A stretch of DNA of 64,000 bases from Rhizobium sp. Q54. Its GTDB lineage: Bacteria > Pseudomonadota > Alphaproteobacteria > Rhizobiales > Xanthobacteraceae. This document shows, one piece after another, positions 17,574 to 26,284 of this stretch. Within the stretch, counting starts at the first letter, position 1. Every line of letters begins with the position of its first letter. The notes under the pieces are model-generated. The model worked only from the letters and a program-made list of their open reading frames with translations, did no database searches and was not told the origin of the DNA. The stretch covers positions 1 through 64,000 of the forward strand of contig CAMDSH010000005.1 in the NCBI GenBank assembly GCA_945907045.1, in the 5' to 3' direction. Position numbers and translations under genes: made by a program.

Positions 17574-19553
17574 ATGGGCGTGGTGCCGGACGCCGCCAAT
17601 AAGGCGGATACGTTCCCGAAGCTATTGATGCGTAATGCTAAATCGTTTGGGGACCGGCCGGCCATGCGCCACAAGGACCTCGGCATTTGGCAAACCTGGA
17701 CGTGGGCGCAAGTGCTCACGGAGGTACGCGCCTACGCCGTGGGGCTGCACCGGCTCGGCCTCAAGCACGGCGACACCATCGCCATTGTCGGTTCCAACCG
17801 CCCGAAGCTCTATTGGTCGGTGATGGCGGCGCAAATGCTGGGCGCTATCCCGGTGCCGGTTTATGCCGACGCGGTGGCCGATGAACTCGCTTATGTGCTC
17901 GCGCACGCCGAAGTTCGCTTCGCCGCGGTCGAGGACCAGGAGCAGATCGACAAGATCCGTTCGGTGTCGGAGCGCCTGCCTAAACTTGAGCGAATGATCT
18001 ACGACGAGAAGCGGGGCTTGCGCGATTACGATCACGCGCAGCTCACCTCCATCGACGATCTCATCAAGGAGAGCAAGGACGCGATGGCGAACGACGCTTC
18101 GCTCGGGGCGAAGCTCGACGCCGGTATCGCCGCGGGCAAGGGCATCGATCCTTCCATCATTCTCTATACATCCGGCACCACCGGCACATCGAAGGGCGTG
18201 GTGCTGACCGGCAAAGGTTCCATCAATGCCGCCGCCGACACGGTGGCTTTCGACAAGCTCAACGAAATGGACGAAGCGCTGGCCTATCTGCCGCTCGCCT
18301 GGGTCGGCGATCATTACCTGAATTACGCGCAAGGGCTGGTGTCCGGATTTTGTACGGCGTGTCCGGAGAGCGCCGAGACGGCGATGTCGGATTTGCGCGA
18401 AATCGGACCGAGCTTTTATTTCGCCCCGCCGCGCACGCTTGAACAGCTTCTCACCCGCGTCACCATCCGGATGGAGGACGCAAGCCGGGTCAAGCGCTGG
18501 CTGTTTAATTATTTCATCGGCGTCGCGCGCCGCTACGGCGAGAGCATCCTCAACCGCAAGCCGACGCCGCTGAAAGGCCGTCTGCTGTACGCGCTCGGCA
18601 ACGTTCTGGTTTATGCACCGCTGAAAAACGTGCTCGGCCTCTCGCGCGTGCGTGTCGCCTACACCGCCGGAGAAGCCATCGGCCCGGATCTGTTCGCGTT
18701 CTATCGCTCGCTCGGGCTGAACCTGAAGCAGCTTTACGGCCAGACCGAAGCTTTCCTCTACGTCACCGCGCAGCCGGACGGCGAAATCTATTCCGACACC
18801 GTCGGGCCCGCCTGCCCGAACGTCGACATCCGCATCGCCGAGAGCGGCGAGGTGTTGTTCAAGTCCCCCGGCATGTTCACGGGTTATTTCAAGGACGATG
18901 CCAAGACCGCCGAGGCGATGACCGCCGATGGCTATGTGAAAACCGGCGACGCCGGATTCTTCGACGAAAAAACCGGCCACCTGAAAATCATCGATCGCGC
19001 GAAGGATGTCGGCAAGCTCAACGACGGGACGCTGTTCCCGCCGAAATACATCGAGAACAAGCTCAAGTTCTATCCCAACATCCGCGAGGTCGTGGCTTAC
19101 GGCGACAAGCACGACTTCGTCACCGTCATGCTCAACATCGATCTCACGGCGGTCGGCTCATGGGCCGAGCGCAACAACGTGGTCTATGCGTCGTATCAGG
19201 AACTGGCCGGCCATCCGCTGGTCTACGACATGATGGAAAAGCACGTCGCCGAGGTAAATCGCTCGCTGGCGTCGGAAAAGGTGATGGCGGGCGCGCAGAT
19301 CAAGCGCTTTTTGGTGCTGCACAAGGAACTCGATCCCGACGACGGCGAATTGACGCGCACACAGAAGGTGCGCCGCGGCTTCATCGCCGAACGTTACGCG
19401 CCGCTGATCAAGGCGTTCTACGACGGCTCGAAAGAGGCCGACATTTCCACCGAGGTGACTTTTGAGGACGGCCGCAAGGGCACGATCGCCGCGCGGGTAA
19501 AAATCCGCGACATGAAGCCCGTGCCGGTGCCCGTTACGGAGAAAGCGGCATGA
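17574..19553 (+). CDS. AMP-forming long-chain/aryl acyl-CoA synthetase
   Basis: A 659-residue ANL-superfamily ligase. The ATP phosphate loop YTSGTTGTSKG starts at residue 198. YGQTEAF, the KTGDAGFFDE motif and the DRAKDVGKLNDG segment follow in the usual order, and a C-terminal lysine-bearing domain completes the enzyme. It should activate a carboxylic acid to its CoA thioester via an acyl-AMP. Such synthetases commonly open branched-chain-type ABC operons for aromatic or fatty acids in this order of bacteria, and here livG follows. The start has GGGAGG 5-6 nt before the ATG. A palindromic element separates it from livG. Confidence 0.88.
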   Translation: MGVVPDAANKADTFPKLLMRNAKSFGDRPAMRHKDLGIWQTWTWAQVLTEVRAYAVGLHRLGLKHGDTIAIVGSNRPKLYWSVMAAQMLGAIPVPVYADAVADELAYVLAHAEVRFAAVEDQEQIDKIRSVSERLPKLERMIYDEKRGLRDYDHAQLTSIDDLIKESKDAMANDASLGAKLDAGIAAGKGIDPSIILYTSGTTGTSKGVVLTGKGSINAAADTVAFDKLNEMDEALAYLPLAWVGDHYLNYAQGLVSGFCTACPESAETAMSDLREIGPSFYFAPPRTLEQLLTRVTIRMEDASRVKRWLFNYFIGVARRYGESILNRKPTPLKGRLLYALGNVLVYAPLKNVLGLSRVRVAYTAGEAIGPDLFAFYRSLGLNLKQLYGQTEAFLYVTAQPDGEIYSDTVGPACPNVDIRIAESGEVLFKSPGMFTGYFKDDAKTAEAMTADGYVKTGDAGFFDEKTGHLKIIDRAKDVGKLNDGTLFPPKYIENKLKFYPNIREVVAYGDKHDFVTVMLNIDLTAVGSWAERNNVVYASYQELAGHPLVYDMMEKHVAEVNRSLASEKVMAGAQIKRFLVLHKELDPDDGELTRTQKVRRGFIAERYAPLIKAFYDGSKEADISTEVTFEDGRKGTIAARVKIRDMKPVPVPVTEKAA

Positions 19554-19590
19554 GCATCACGTGTCATCCGGCGGTGCGTCCGACTCTCTT

Positions 19591-19713
19591 CACCTCCCCC
19601 TGGAGGGGGGAGGTCGGTTCGTGCAGCGAACCGGGTGGGGGTGATCCTTTTCTAGCAGCGCCACCCCACCCCGCCTCGCTTTGCTCGGCGACCCTCCCCC
19701 TCCAGGGGAGGGT
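19591..19713. repeat. Palindromic intergenic element, copy 1 (between CoA synthetase and livG)
   Basis: A ~123-bp mosaic palindrome. Outer arms at about 19591-19615 and 19691-19713 are near-perfect inverted copies rich in CCTCCCC/GGGGAGG. Inside are a small hairpin GGTTCG...CGAACC, a GGGTGGGGGTG block matched by CCACCCCACCC, and a GCCTCGCTTTGCTCGGC hairpin. The same architecture recurs at 24062-24193. It resembles the short intergenic mosaic elements (RIME-like) of rhizobia, but I cannot confirm the family name. Confidence 0.8.
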
Positions 19714-19734
19714 GACGGCCCAGGGAGCCGCGGC

Positions 19735-20538
19735 ATGAGAGCGCCGACGAGCGGTCCGGAAGTTGCCGCCGGTGACGTGCTGCTCTCCGTCGAGAACGTC
19801 TCGCTGTCGTTTGGCGGCGTCAAAGCCGTCACCGATGTGTCCTTCGACATCCGCAAGGGCGAAATCCGCGCCATCATCGGACCGAACGGCGCCGGCAAGA
19901 CGTCGATGCTCAACGTCATCAACGGCTTCTATCACCCGCAGAAGGGGCGCATCTCCTTCAAGGGCAAGACGCGCTCGAAGATGCGCCCGCACGAGGCGGC
20001 GCACGGCGGCATCGCGCGCACGTTCCAGAACGTCGCGCTGTTTCGCGGCATGACAGCGCTCGACAACATCATGGCCGGGCGCACGCTGAAGATGCATCGC
20101 AATTTCTTCTGGCAATTGCTCCGCTTCGGACCCGCGCTTGCCGAAGAAGTCGAGCATCGCCACCGCGTCGAGGAGATCATCGAGTTTCTGGAAATTCAGG
20201 CGATCCGCCGCGTGCAGGTCGGGCGCCTGCCGTATGGCTTGCAGAAGCGGGTGGAGCTTGGCCGCGCGCTGGCGATGGAGCCGGAACTGCTGCTGCTCGA
20301 CGAGCCAATGGCGGGAATGAATCTGGAAGAAAAAGAGGATATGTCGCGCTTTGTGCTCGACGTGAACAATCACTACGGCACCACCATTGCGCTCATTGAG
20401 CACGACATGGGCGTGGTGATGGATTTGTCCGACCGCGTCGTCGTGCTCGATCACGGCATCAAGATCGCGGACGGAACGCCCGATCAGGTGAAGAGCAACC
20501 AAAAAGTGATCGACGCTTATCTCGGCGTGGCGCATTAA
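19735..20538 (+). CDS. livG: Branched-chain-type ABC transporter ATPase (LivG)
   Basis: A 267-residue ABC ATPase: Walker A GPNGAGKT at 49-56, the Q-loop region [12 protein letters not shown], signature-like [15 protein letters not shown], Walker [11 protein letters not shown], and a switch histidine in LIEHDMG. The long LivG-type insertion after the Walker A domain is present. It powers uptake with LivF, LivH and LivM. The start at 19735 follows GGGAG. An in-frame extension to 19681 runs into the palindromic element and is rejected. Substrate class is hydrophobic amino acids or, more likely here given flanking CoA ligases, aromatic acids. Confidence 0.9.
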   Translation: MRAPTSGPEVAAGDVLLSVENVSLSFGGVKAVTDVSFDIRKGEIRAIIGPNGAGKTSMLNVINGFYHPQKGRISFKGKTRSKMRPHEAAHGGIARTFQNVALFRGMTALDNIMAGRTLKMHRNFFWQLLRFGPALAEEVEHRHRVEEIIEFLEIQAIRRVQVGRLPYGLQKRVELGRALAMEPELLLLDEPMAGMNLEEKEDMSRFVLDVNNHYGTTIALIEHDMGVVMDLSDRVVVLDHGIKIADGTPDQVKSNQKVIDAYLGVAH

Positions 20539-20539
20539 A

Positions 20540-21496
20540 ATGGACATCCTCTACAAAATCTTCATCGATCCCTTCGTGCAGATGGGCGGCGCGCCCGATC
20601 TGCTGGTGCAGACGCTGTGGGAAGGGCTGGTCGGTGGCGTGCTCTACGCGCTGATCGCGCTCGGCTTCGTGCTCATCTTCAAGGCTTCCGGCGTGTTCAA
20701 TTTCGCGCAAGGCATCATGGTGGTGTTCGCCGCGCTCACGCTGGTGGGCCTGCACGAGCACGGCGTGCCGGCCTATGTCGCGCTCGCGCTCACCATCGCG
20801 GTGATGTTCGGCCTCGCTTTCACGATCGAGCGGCTTGTGCTGCGTCCGCTGGTCAATCAGCCCGACATTATTTTGTTCATGGCGACGTTCGGCATGACTT
20901 ATTTCCTCATCGGGCTCGGCGAACTGGTATTCGGCGGCAATCCGAAAATCATGATCGCGAGCGAGCTTGGGCTGCCGCGCGGCGCCATCGAGATCAAGAT
21001 GCTGGGCGGTTTCGTCAGCCTGCAGAAAATCGACATCGCGGCGGCGATCATCGCCTCGATCATGGTGACGGTGCTGGCGATCTTTTTCCAGAAAACCCGC
21101 ATCGGACGCGCGCTTCGCGCGGTCGCCGACAGCCACAAGGCGGCGCTTTCGGTCGGCATTTCGCTCGAGCAAATCTGGGTGATCGTGTGGTTCGCCGCCG
21201 GCATCGTCGCGCTCGCAACCGGCATCATGTGGGGCGCGCGCTCGGACGTCTCGTTCGCGCTCGAAATCATCGCGCTGAAAGCGCTCCCCGTTCTCATCCT
21301 CGGCGGATTTACGTCGATACCGGGCGCCATCGTCGGCGGCGTCATCATCGGCGTCGGCGAAAAGCTCGGCGAATTTTACTGGGGGCCGCTGCTGGGTTCG
21401 GGCATCGAGAGCTGGCTGGCGTACGTGATCGCTCTCATTTTCTTGCTGTTCAGGCCGCAGGGCCTGTTCGGCGAGCGCATCATCGAGCGGATTTGA
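20540..21496 (+). CDS. livH: Branched-chain-type ABC transporter permease (LivH)
   Basis: A 318-residue permease with eight or so membrane segments, including the GGVLYALIALGFVLIFKASG block and the characteristic LGGFTSIPGAIVGG loop, with KTRIGRALRAV before it. It starts two bases after the livG stop codon. With LivM it forms the inner-membrane channel. Length is somewhat above the ~300 residues of enteric LivH because of an N-terminal extension (IDPFVQMGGAPD), common in aromatic-acid HAAT permeases. Confidence 0.9.
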   Translation: MDILYKIFIDPFVQMGGAPDLLVQTLWEGLVGGVLYALIALGFVLIFKASGVFNFAQGIMVVFAALTLVGLHEHGVPAYVALALTIAVMFGLAFTIERLVLRPLVNQPDIILFMATFGMTYFLIGLGELVFGGNPKIMIASELGLPRGAIEIKMLGGFVSLQKIDIAAAIIASIMVTVLAIFFQKTRIGRALRAVADSHKAALSVGISLEQIWVIVWFAAGIVALATGIMWGARSDVSFALEIIALKALPVLILGGFTSIPGAIVGGVIIGVGEKLGEFYWGPLLGSGIESWLAYVIALIFLLFRPQGLFGERIIERI

Positions 21497-21503
21497 GGGC
21501 AGG

Positions 21504-22580
21504 ATGTTTTACCGCGAAGCCGGCCAGTTCAAAACGAGTTACAGCGCGGATGAATCGGTATTCCCGATTTTGCAGGACCGCATCGGCATCGCGGTTATCC
21601 TCGGCCTTGCCTTCGTCGTGATCCCGCTCACGGCGACGAGCTTCACGCTCAGCTCGGTGCTGATCCCGGTGCTGATCTTTTCGCTCGCGGCGATCGGCCT
21701 CAACCTGCTCACCGGATACACCGGGCTGCTCTCGCTCGGCACCGGCGGTTTCATGGGGGTCGGCGCTTACGCCTGCTACAAGCTCACGTCCTTGTTCCCG
21801 AACGCCAACATCATCGTTCTCATTCTGGCGTCCGGCTTTTTCTCCGCCGGCATCGGCGCCGTGTTCGGCCTGCCCTCGCTCCGCATCAAGGGCTTCTATC
21901 TCGCGGTGGCGACGCTGGCCTCGCAATTTTTCCTCTCCTGGTGTTTCGTGCGCGTGCCGTGGCTGGTCAATTACAACGTGTCCAACGCCATCGAAGTGCC
22001 GACGCGCACCATGTTCGACATTCCGATCACCGGCCCGAACGCGACGCCGATGACGCGCTATCTGGTCGTGCTCTCGATCGTGGTGGGGATGACGTGGCTG
22101 GCTTCAAACCTGCTGCGCGGGCGGATCGGGCGCACCTGGATGGCGGTGCGCGACATGGACATCGCCGCGGAGCTGATCGGCATCCGGCTGTATCGCACCA
22201 AACTGCTCGCCTTCGCGGTGTCGTCGTTCTACTGCGGCGTGGCCGGCGCGATGATGGTGTTCCTGTGGCTTGGCGCCGCGGAAGCCGACAGCTTCAACAT
22301 CAACCAGTCGTTCCTCATTTTGTTCATGGTCATCATCGGCGGCCTGGGCAGCCTGATCGGCTCGTTTTTCGGCGCGGCTTTCATCTGGGGCCTGCCCATC
22401 GTTCTGAAGATGTTGCCGGAATTCTTTGGCGTGAAAATCCACGCCGCTACCGTCGAGCATCTGCAATTCATGACGCTCGGCGCGCTCATCATCTTCTTTC
22501 TGGTCGTCGAGCCGCATGGCTTGGCGCGGCTCTGGCAGATCGGAAAACAGAAACTCAGGGTGTGGCCTTTCCCGTATTAG
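21504..22580 (+). CDS. livM: Branched-chain-type ABC transporter permease (LivM)
   Basis: A 358-residue permease with about nine to ten hydrophobic segments and LivM blocks: GLNLLTGYTGLLSLGTGGFMGVGAY, FGLPSLRIKGFYLAVATLA, and GRTWMAVRDMDIAAELIGI in the loop contacted by the ATPase. GGCAGG precedes ATG 21504 at short distance, seven bases after the livH stop codon. It functions with LivH. Confidence 0.9.
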   Translation: MFYREAGQFKTSYSADESVFPILQDRIGIAVILGLAFVVIPLTATSFTLSSVLIPVLIFSLAAIGLNLLTGYTGLLSLGTGGFMGVGAYACYKLTSLFPNANIIVLILASGFFSAGIGAVFGLPSLRIKGFYLAVATLASQFFLSWCFVRVPWLVNYNVSNAIEVPTRTMFDIPITGPNATPMTRYLVVLSIVVGMTWLASNLLRGRIGRTWMAVRDMDIAAELIGIRLYRTKLLAFAVSSFYCGVAGAMMVFLWLGAAEADSFNINQSFLILFMVIIGGLGSLIGSFFGAAFIWGLPIVLKMLPEFFGVKIHAATVEHLQFMTLGALIIFFLVVEPHGLARLWQIGKQKLRVWPFPY

Positions 22581-22639
22581 AGGTGCAAACTCTGCTCCAA
22601 TTCCCCCGTTCTGGCCCACGTCAGGCCTGCCGGAAGGGA

Positions 22640-22692
22640 TGTCTGCCCTCGAAAGAGGGAACGAGAAATGGCCGGCGGCTCAAGCAGCCGGC
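22640..22692 (+). promoter_or_regulatory. Stem-loops in the livM-livK gap
   Basis: The 139-base gap holds two small hairpins: CCCTC/GAGGG closed by a GAAA tetraloop (22646-22659) and CGGCT/AGCCG (22676-22680 with 22686-22690). No U-run follows, so they are not terminators. Hairpins at this place often protect or attenuate mRNA so that the binding protein is made in excess. Function here is inferred. Confidence 0.3.
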
Positions 22693-22719
22693 GTAGAAAA
22701 AACCACAGGGAGAAACGCG

Positions 22720-24051
22720 ATGCGCGTGAAGTATCTCGCTCTCGGTCTTTCGCTGGCAGTGGCAGGCAGTGCCGTCATCGCCAGCAAGGCCACGGCTCAG
22801 GAAGGTATTTTTGTACCGCTCCTGACCTACCGCACCGGACCCTTCGCGGGTTCCGGCCAGCCGATCGCAAACGGCATGAACGACTACCTGCAGATGCTCA
22901 ACGAACGCGACGGCGGCATCGGCGGCGTCAAGCTCCTCATCGAGGAGTGCGAGACCGGCTACGACACCAAAAAAGGCGTCGAGTGCTACGAGCAGGTGAA
23001 GGCGAAGAAACCGGTCGTGGTCAATCCGTATTCGACCGGCATCACGCTCCAGCTCATTCCGAAGGCGGCGGTCGACAAGATTCCAATTTTGTCGATGGCC
23101 TACGGCCTCTCGGCATCCGCGGTCGGCAACGACTTCCCGTGGATCTTCAATCCGCCGGCGACCTATTGGGACGGCCTCTCCATGATGTTCCGCTATATCG
23201 GCGGCAAGGAAGGCGGCCTCGACAAGCTCAAGGGCAAGACCATCGGCTACGTCTTCTTCGACGGCGGTTACGGCCGCGAGCCGATCCCGCTGCTCGAGCA
23301 GTTCGCCAAGGACTACGGCTTCGAAGTGAAGCTCTATCCGGTTCCGGCGGCTGAAATGCAGAACCAGTCCGCTCAGTGGCTCAACGTGCGCCGCGACAAG
23401 CCGTCGTGGATGATCATGTGGGGCTGGGGCGCGATGAACCCGACCGCCGTGAAGGAAGCCGCCAAGATCAACTTCCCGATGGATAAGTTCATCGGCATCT
23501 GGTGGTCGGGCGGCGAAGACGACGCACGGCCTGCCGGCGCGGATGCCAAGGGCTACCTGACGCTCAACTTCAACGGCGTCGGCACCAGCTATCCGGCGAT
23601 CAAGGACATCCAGAAGTTCGTCGTGGAAAAGGGCAAGAGCCAGGTCGACAAGACCAAGGTTGGCGAAAACCTTTACAACCGCGGCGTCTACAACTCCGTG
23701 CTGATCGCGGAAGCGATCCGCAACGCGCAGAAGATCAGCGGCAAGAAAGTCGTGACCGGCGAAGACGTCCGTCGCGGCTTCGAGACGCTGCAAATCTCGG
23801 CTGCGCGCTGGAAAGAACTCGGTCTCACCGACTTCGGTGCGCCGATCACCAGCGTCTCCTGCACCGACCACAACGGCCATCACGCTGCCTACATGCAGCA
23901 GTGGGACGGCGCCAAGTGGGTGAAGGTCTCCGACTGGATCGCGCCAATGAAGGACAAGGTGCGTCCGCTGCTCGAAGCCGCGGCCAAGGACTACGTCACC
24001 AAGAACCAGCCCTGGCCGAAGCGCACGGAACCCTGCGACAAGTCGTCGTAA
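22720..24051 (+). CDS. livK: ABC transporter substrate-binding protein (LivK / HAAT family)
   Basis: A 443-residue periplasmic binding protein of the Leu/Ile/Val-aromatic type. The signal peptide spans about residues 1-27 (core LALGLSLAVAGSAVIA, cleavage after ATAQ). The mature part shows YRTGPFAGSGQPIANGMNDYL, an early disulphide-like ECETGYDTKKGVECYEQV segment, and a C-terminal PCDKSS. Length exceeds that of amino-acid LivK (~370) and resembles aromatic-acid binding proteins. GGGAG is nine bases before the ATG. It is flanked by CoA ligase genes, so an aromatic or aryl-aliphatic acid is the likely ligand. Confidence 0.88.
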   Translation: MRVKYLALGLSLAVAGSAVIASKATAQEGIFVPLLTYRTGPFAGSGQPIANGMNDYLQMLNERDGGIGGVKLLIEECETGYDTKKGVECYEQVKAKKPVVVNPYSTGITLQLIPKAAVDKIPILSMAYGLSASAVGNDFPWIFNPPATYWDGLSMMFRYIGGKEGGLDKLKGKTIGYVFFDGGYGREPIPLLEQFAKDYGFEVKLYPVPAAEMQNQSAQWLNVRRDKPSWMIMWGWGAMNPTAVKEAAKINFPMDKFIGIWWSGGEDDARPAGADAKGYLTLNFNGVGTSYPAIKDIQKFVVEKGKSQVDKTKVGENLYNRGVYNSVLIAEAIRNAQKISGKKVVTGEDVRRGFETLQISAARWKELGLTDFGAPITSVSCTDHNGHHAAYMQQWDGAKWVKVSDWIAPMKDKVRPLLEAAAKDYVTKNQPWPKRTEPCDKSS

Positions 24052-24061
24052 GGCAAAACTT

Positions 24062-24193
24062 ACCCTCCCCCTTGTGGGGAGGGTGGGCCGAACAAGCGTA
24101 GCGAAGTGAGGTCCGGGTTGGGGGTAGCGGTTGATACGATGACCCCCACCCGGGCTCGCTTCGCTCGCCGACCCTCCCCACAAGGGGGAGGGT
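24062..24193. repeat. Palindromic intergenic element, copy 2, with perfect 23-bp terminal inverted repeats
   Basis: A 132-bp element. Bases 24062-24084 and 24171-24193 are exact reverse complements over 23 bp. Inside lie an AGCGTAGCGAAGTGAG block, matching GGTCCGGGTTGGGGGT and ACCCCCACCCGGGC blocks, and a GCTCGCTTCGCTCGCC hairpin. The order of modules is the same as at 19591-19713. It begins 10 bases after the livK stop and ends 13 bases before the livF ATG. Confidence 0.88.
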
Positions 24194-24206
24194 AGGGAGC
24201 CAAGTG

Positions 24207-25049
24207 ATGTCGCTCACAGAATCGCTTACGCAATCCCGATCCGCGACGGACGTAATCCTCTCCGTCAACAACATCGAAGTGATCTACGACCACGTCATTC
24301 TGGTGCTCAAGGGCGTTTCCCTCGACGTGCCGAAAGGCGGCATTGTCGCGCTGCTCGGCGCCAACGGCGCGGGCAAGACCACGACGCTGAAAGCGATTTC
24401 CAATCTGCTGCATTCCGAGCGCGGCGAGGTGACCAAAGGCGCCATCGTATTCGAGGGCAAGGAAGTGCAGGCGCTTTCCCCCAACGATCTCGTTCGCCGC
24501 GGCTGCATTCAGGTGATGGAAGGCCGTCACTGCTTCGGGCATCTCACCATCGAGGAAAATCTGCTCACCGGCGCGTTCACCCGCCGCGACGGGAGCGCCG
24601 CGATCAAGCGCGACATCGACCTCGTCTATACGTATTTCCCGCGCCTGAAAGAGCGGCGCGAGGCGATGGCCGGCTACACCTCCGGCGGCGAGCAGCAGAT
24701 GTGCGCCGTGGGGCGCGCGCTGATGTCGCGCCCGAAAATGATTTTGCTCGATGAGCCGTCGATGGGTCTGGCGCCGCAGATCGTCGAGGAGATTTTCGAG
24801 ATCGTCAAAAGCCTGAACGAGAAGGAAGGCGTCTCGTTCCTGCTCGCCGAACAGAACACCAACATGGCGCTGCGTTATGCGCGTTACGGCTACATTCTCG
24901 AAAACGGCCGCGTGGTGATGGACGGCGAGGCCAAATCGCTGGCCGAGAACGAGGACGTGAAGGAATTCTACCTCGGCATCGCCGAAGGCAAGCGCAAGTC
25001 GTTCCGCGATGGAAAGCACTACAAGCGGCGCAAGCGCTGGCTGGCTTGA
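24207..25049 (+). CDS. livF: Branched-chain-type ABC transporter ATPase (LivF)
   Basis: A 280-residue ABC ATPase with Walker A GANGAGKT at 51-58, Q-loop near RRGCIQVMEGRHCF, signature SGGEQQMCAVGRAL, Walker B MILLDEPSMGLAP, and the switch region LAEQN. It is longer than typical LivF (~235) owing to an N-terminal tag of about 18 residues and a basic C-terminal tail KSFRDGKHYKRRKRW. The ATG at 24207 has GGGAG seven bases upstream, just outside the palindromic element. The adjacent GTG at 24204 is less well spaced. Confidence 0.9.
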   Translation: MSLTESLTQSRSATDVILSVNNIEVIYDHVILVLKGVSLDVPKGGIVALLGANGAGKTTTLKAISNLLHSERGEVTKGAIVFEGKEVQALSPNDLVRRGCIQVMEGRHCFGHLTIEENLLTGAFTRRDGSAAIKRDIDLVYTYFPRLKERREAMAGYTSGGEQQMCAVGRALMSRPKMILLDEPSMGLAPQIVEEIFEIVKSLNEKEGVSFLLAEQNTNMALRYARYGYILENGRVVMDGEAKSLAENEDVKEFYLGIAEGKRKSFRDGKHYKRRKRWLA

Positions 25050-25054
25050 GCGTC

Positions 25055-26284
25055 ATGGGCGAACACTACGACGCGCTGGAAACGCGCGATCCGCAAATCC
25101 GCGAACGCGAGCAATTCGCCAAGTTGAGCGGCGTCGTCGCGCGCGCCATGAGCGCGCCGGGCTGGGCGAAGCATCTCGCGGGCATCGACGCGAAAAACGT
25201 GACCAGCCGCGCGGCGCTTGCAAAATTGCCGGTGTTGCACAAATCCGATCTGGTCGCGCTGCAGAAAGAAAATCCGCCGTTCGGCGGCTTCAACGTGACG
25301 CCGCCGGGGAAAATGCTCCGGCTGCTGATGTCGCCAGGACCGATATTCGAGCCGGAAGGCCACGGCGCGGATATCTACGGCACTGCGCGCGCGTGTTTCG
25401 CCGCCGGCTTCCGGCCCGGCGATATCGTGCATAATTGCTTCTCGTATCATCTCACGCCGGGCGCGTTTATTTTCGAATCCGGCTTGCATGCGCTCGGCTG
25501 CGCGGTGGTGCCGGGCGGCGTCGGCAATACCGAACAGCAGATCGACGCGATCGGTCATCTGAGACCCTCAGGCTACGCAGGCACGCCGGATTTCCTGAAA
25601 GTTTTATTCGATACGGCGGCAAAGCTTGATAAGGATGTCTCCTCGATCAAGCGCGGTCTTGTGTCGGGCGCGGCGCTGCCTGCCTCGCTGCGCGATGAAC
25701 TCAAAAAAATCGGAGTCGATGTGCTGCAATGTTATGCCATCGCCGAAGTGGGCGTGATCGCCTACGAGTCGCCCGCGCGCGAAGGATTGATCGTCAACGA
25801 GCATCTCATCGTCGAAATCGTGCGGCCCGGCACCAACGATCCGGTTGCCGAGGGCGAAGTCGGCGAAGTGGTCGTCACGTCGTTCAACGCGGATTATCCG
25901 ATGATCCGGCTCGGCACCGGCGATCTATCCGCGCTGATGCCGGGCGTCTCGCCGTGCGGGCGCACCAATGCGCGCATCAAGGGCTGGATGGGCCGCGCCG
26001 ACCAGACCGCCAAGATCAAAGGCATGTTCGTGCATCCTTCCCAGGTGGCCGAGGTCGCCAAGCGCCACGGCGAGCTGGGGCGCGTGCGGCTCGTGGTTGG
26101 GCGCGAAGGCGAGCAGGACACGATGACTTTTGCAGCTGAATGCGCCAAGCCGTCGCCCGCGCTGGAAGCTGCGGTGGCGGCGACGCTGCAATCGGTCACC
26201 AAGCTGAAAGGCGTAGTGAAGCTTGTCGCGGCGGGAAGCCTCCCCAACGACGGCAAAGCGATCGCCGACGAGCGCAAATTATGA
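25055..26284 (+). CDS. Phenylacetate-CoA-ligase-like AMP-binding protein
   Basis: A 409-residue protein related to PaaK-type AMP-forming ligases. Visible blocks are LPVLHKSDLVALQ, the GPIFEPEG substitution of the usual glycine/serine phosphate loop, CYAIAEVGVIAYE in place of YGLTE, the RLGTGDLSAL motif and the KIKGMFVHPSQV C-terminal domain hinge. It should activate an aryl-acetic or similar acid to CoA. The phosphate loop is atypical (no run of Ser/Thr-Gly), so activity is not certain. TTG 25046 inside the livF stop region is an alternative start. Its ATGA stop overlaps the start of hemH. Confidence 0.8.
   Translation: MGEHYDALETRDPQIREREQFAKLSGVVARAMSAPGWAKHLAGIDAKNVTSRAALAKLPVLHKSDLVALQKENPPFGGFNVTPPGKMLRLLMSPGPIFEPEGHGADIYGTARACFAAGFRPGDIVHNCFSYHLTPGAFIFESGLHALGCAVVPGGVGNTEQQIDAIGHLRPSGYAGTPDFLKVLFDTAAKLDKDVSSIKRGLVSGAALPASLRDELKKIGVDVLQCYAIAEVGVIAYESPAREGLIVNEHLIVEIVRPGTNDPVAEGEVGEVVVTSFNADYPMIRLGTGDLSALMPGVSPCGRTNARIKGWMGRADQTAKIKGMFVHPSQVAEVAKRHGELGRVRLVVGREGEQDTMTFAAECAKPSPALEAAVAATLQSVTKLKGVVKLVAAGSLPNDGKAIADERKL

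Noticed and set aside
19681-19734. Longer livG reading from 19681
   Set aside because: The added 18 codons are within the palindromic element and would read [10 protein letters not shown]-like sequence with no conservation; GGGAG fits ATG 19735.
22516-22719. Start of the LivK protein upstream of 22720
   Set aside because: The in-frame region overlaps livM and a hairpin zone and would destroy the signal peptide; ATG 22720 has a good GGGAG.
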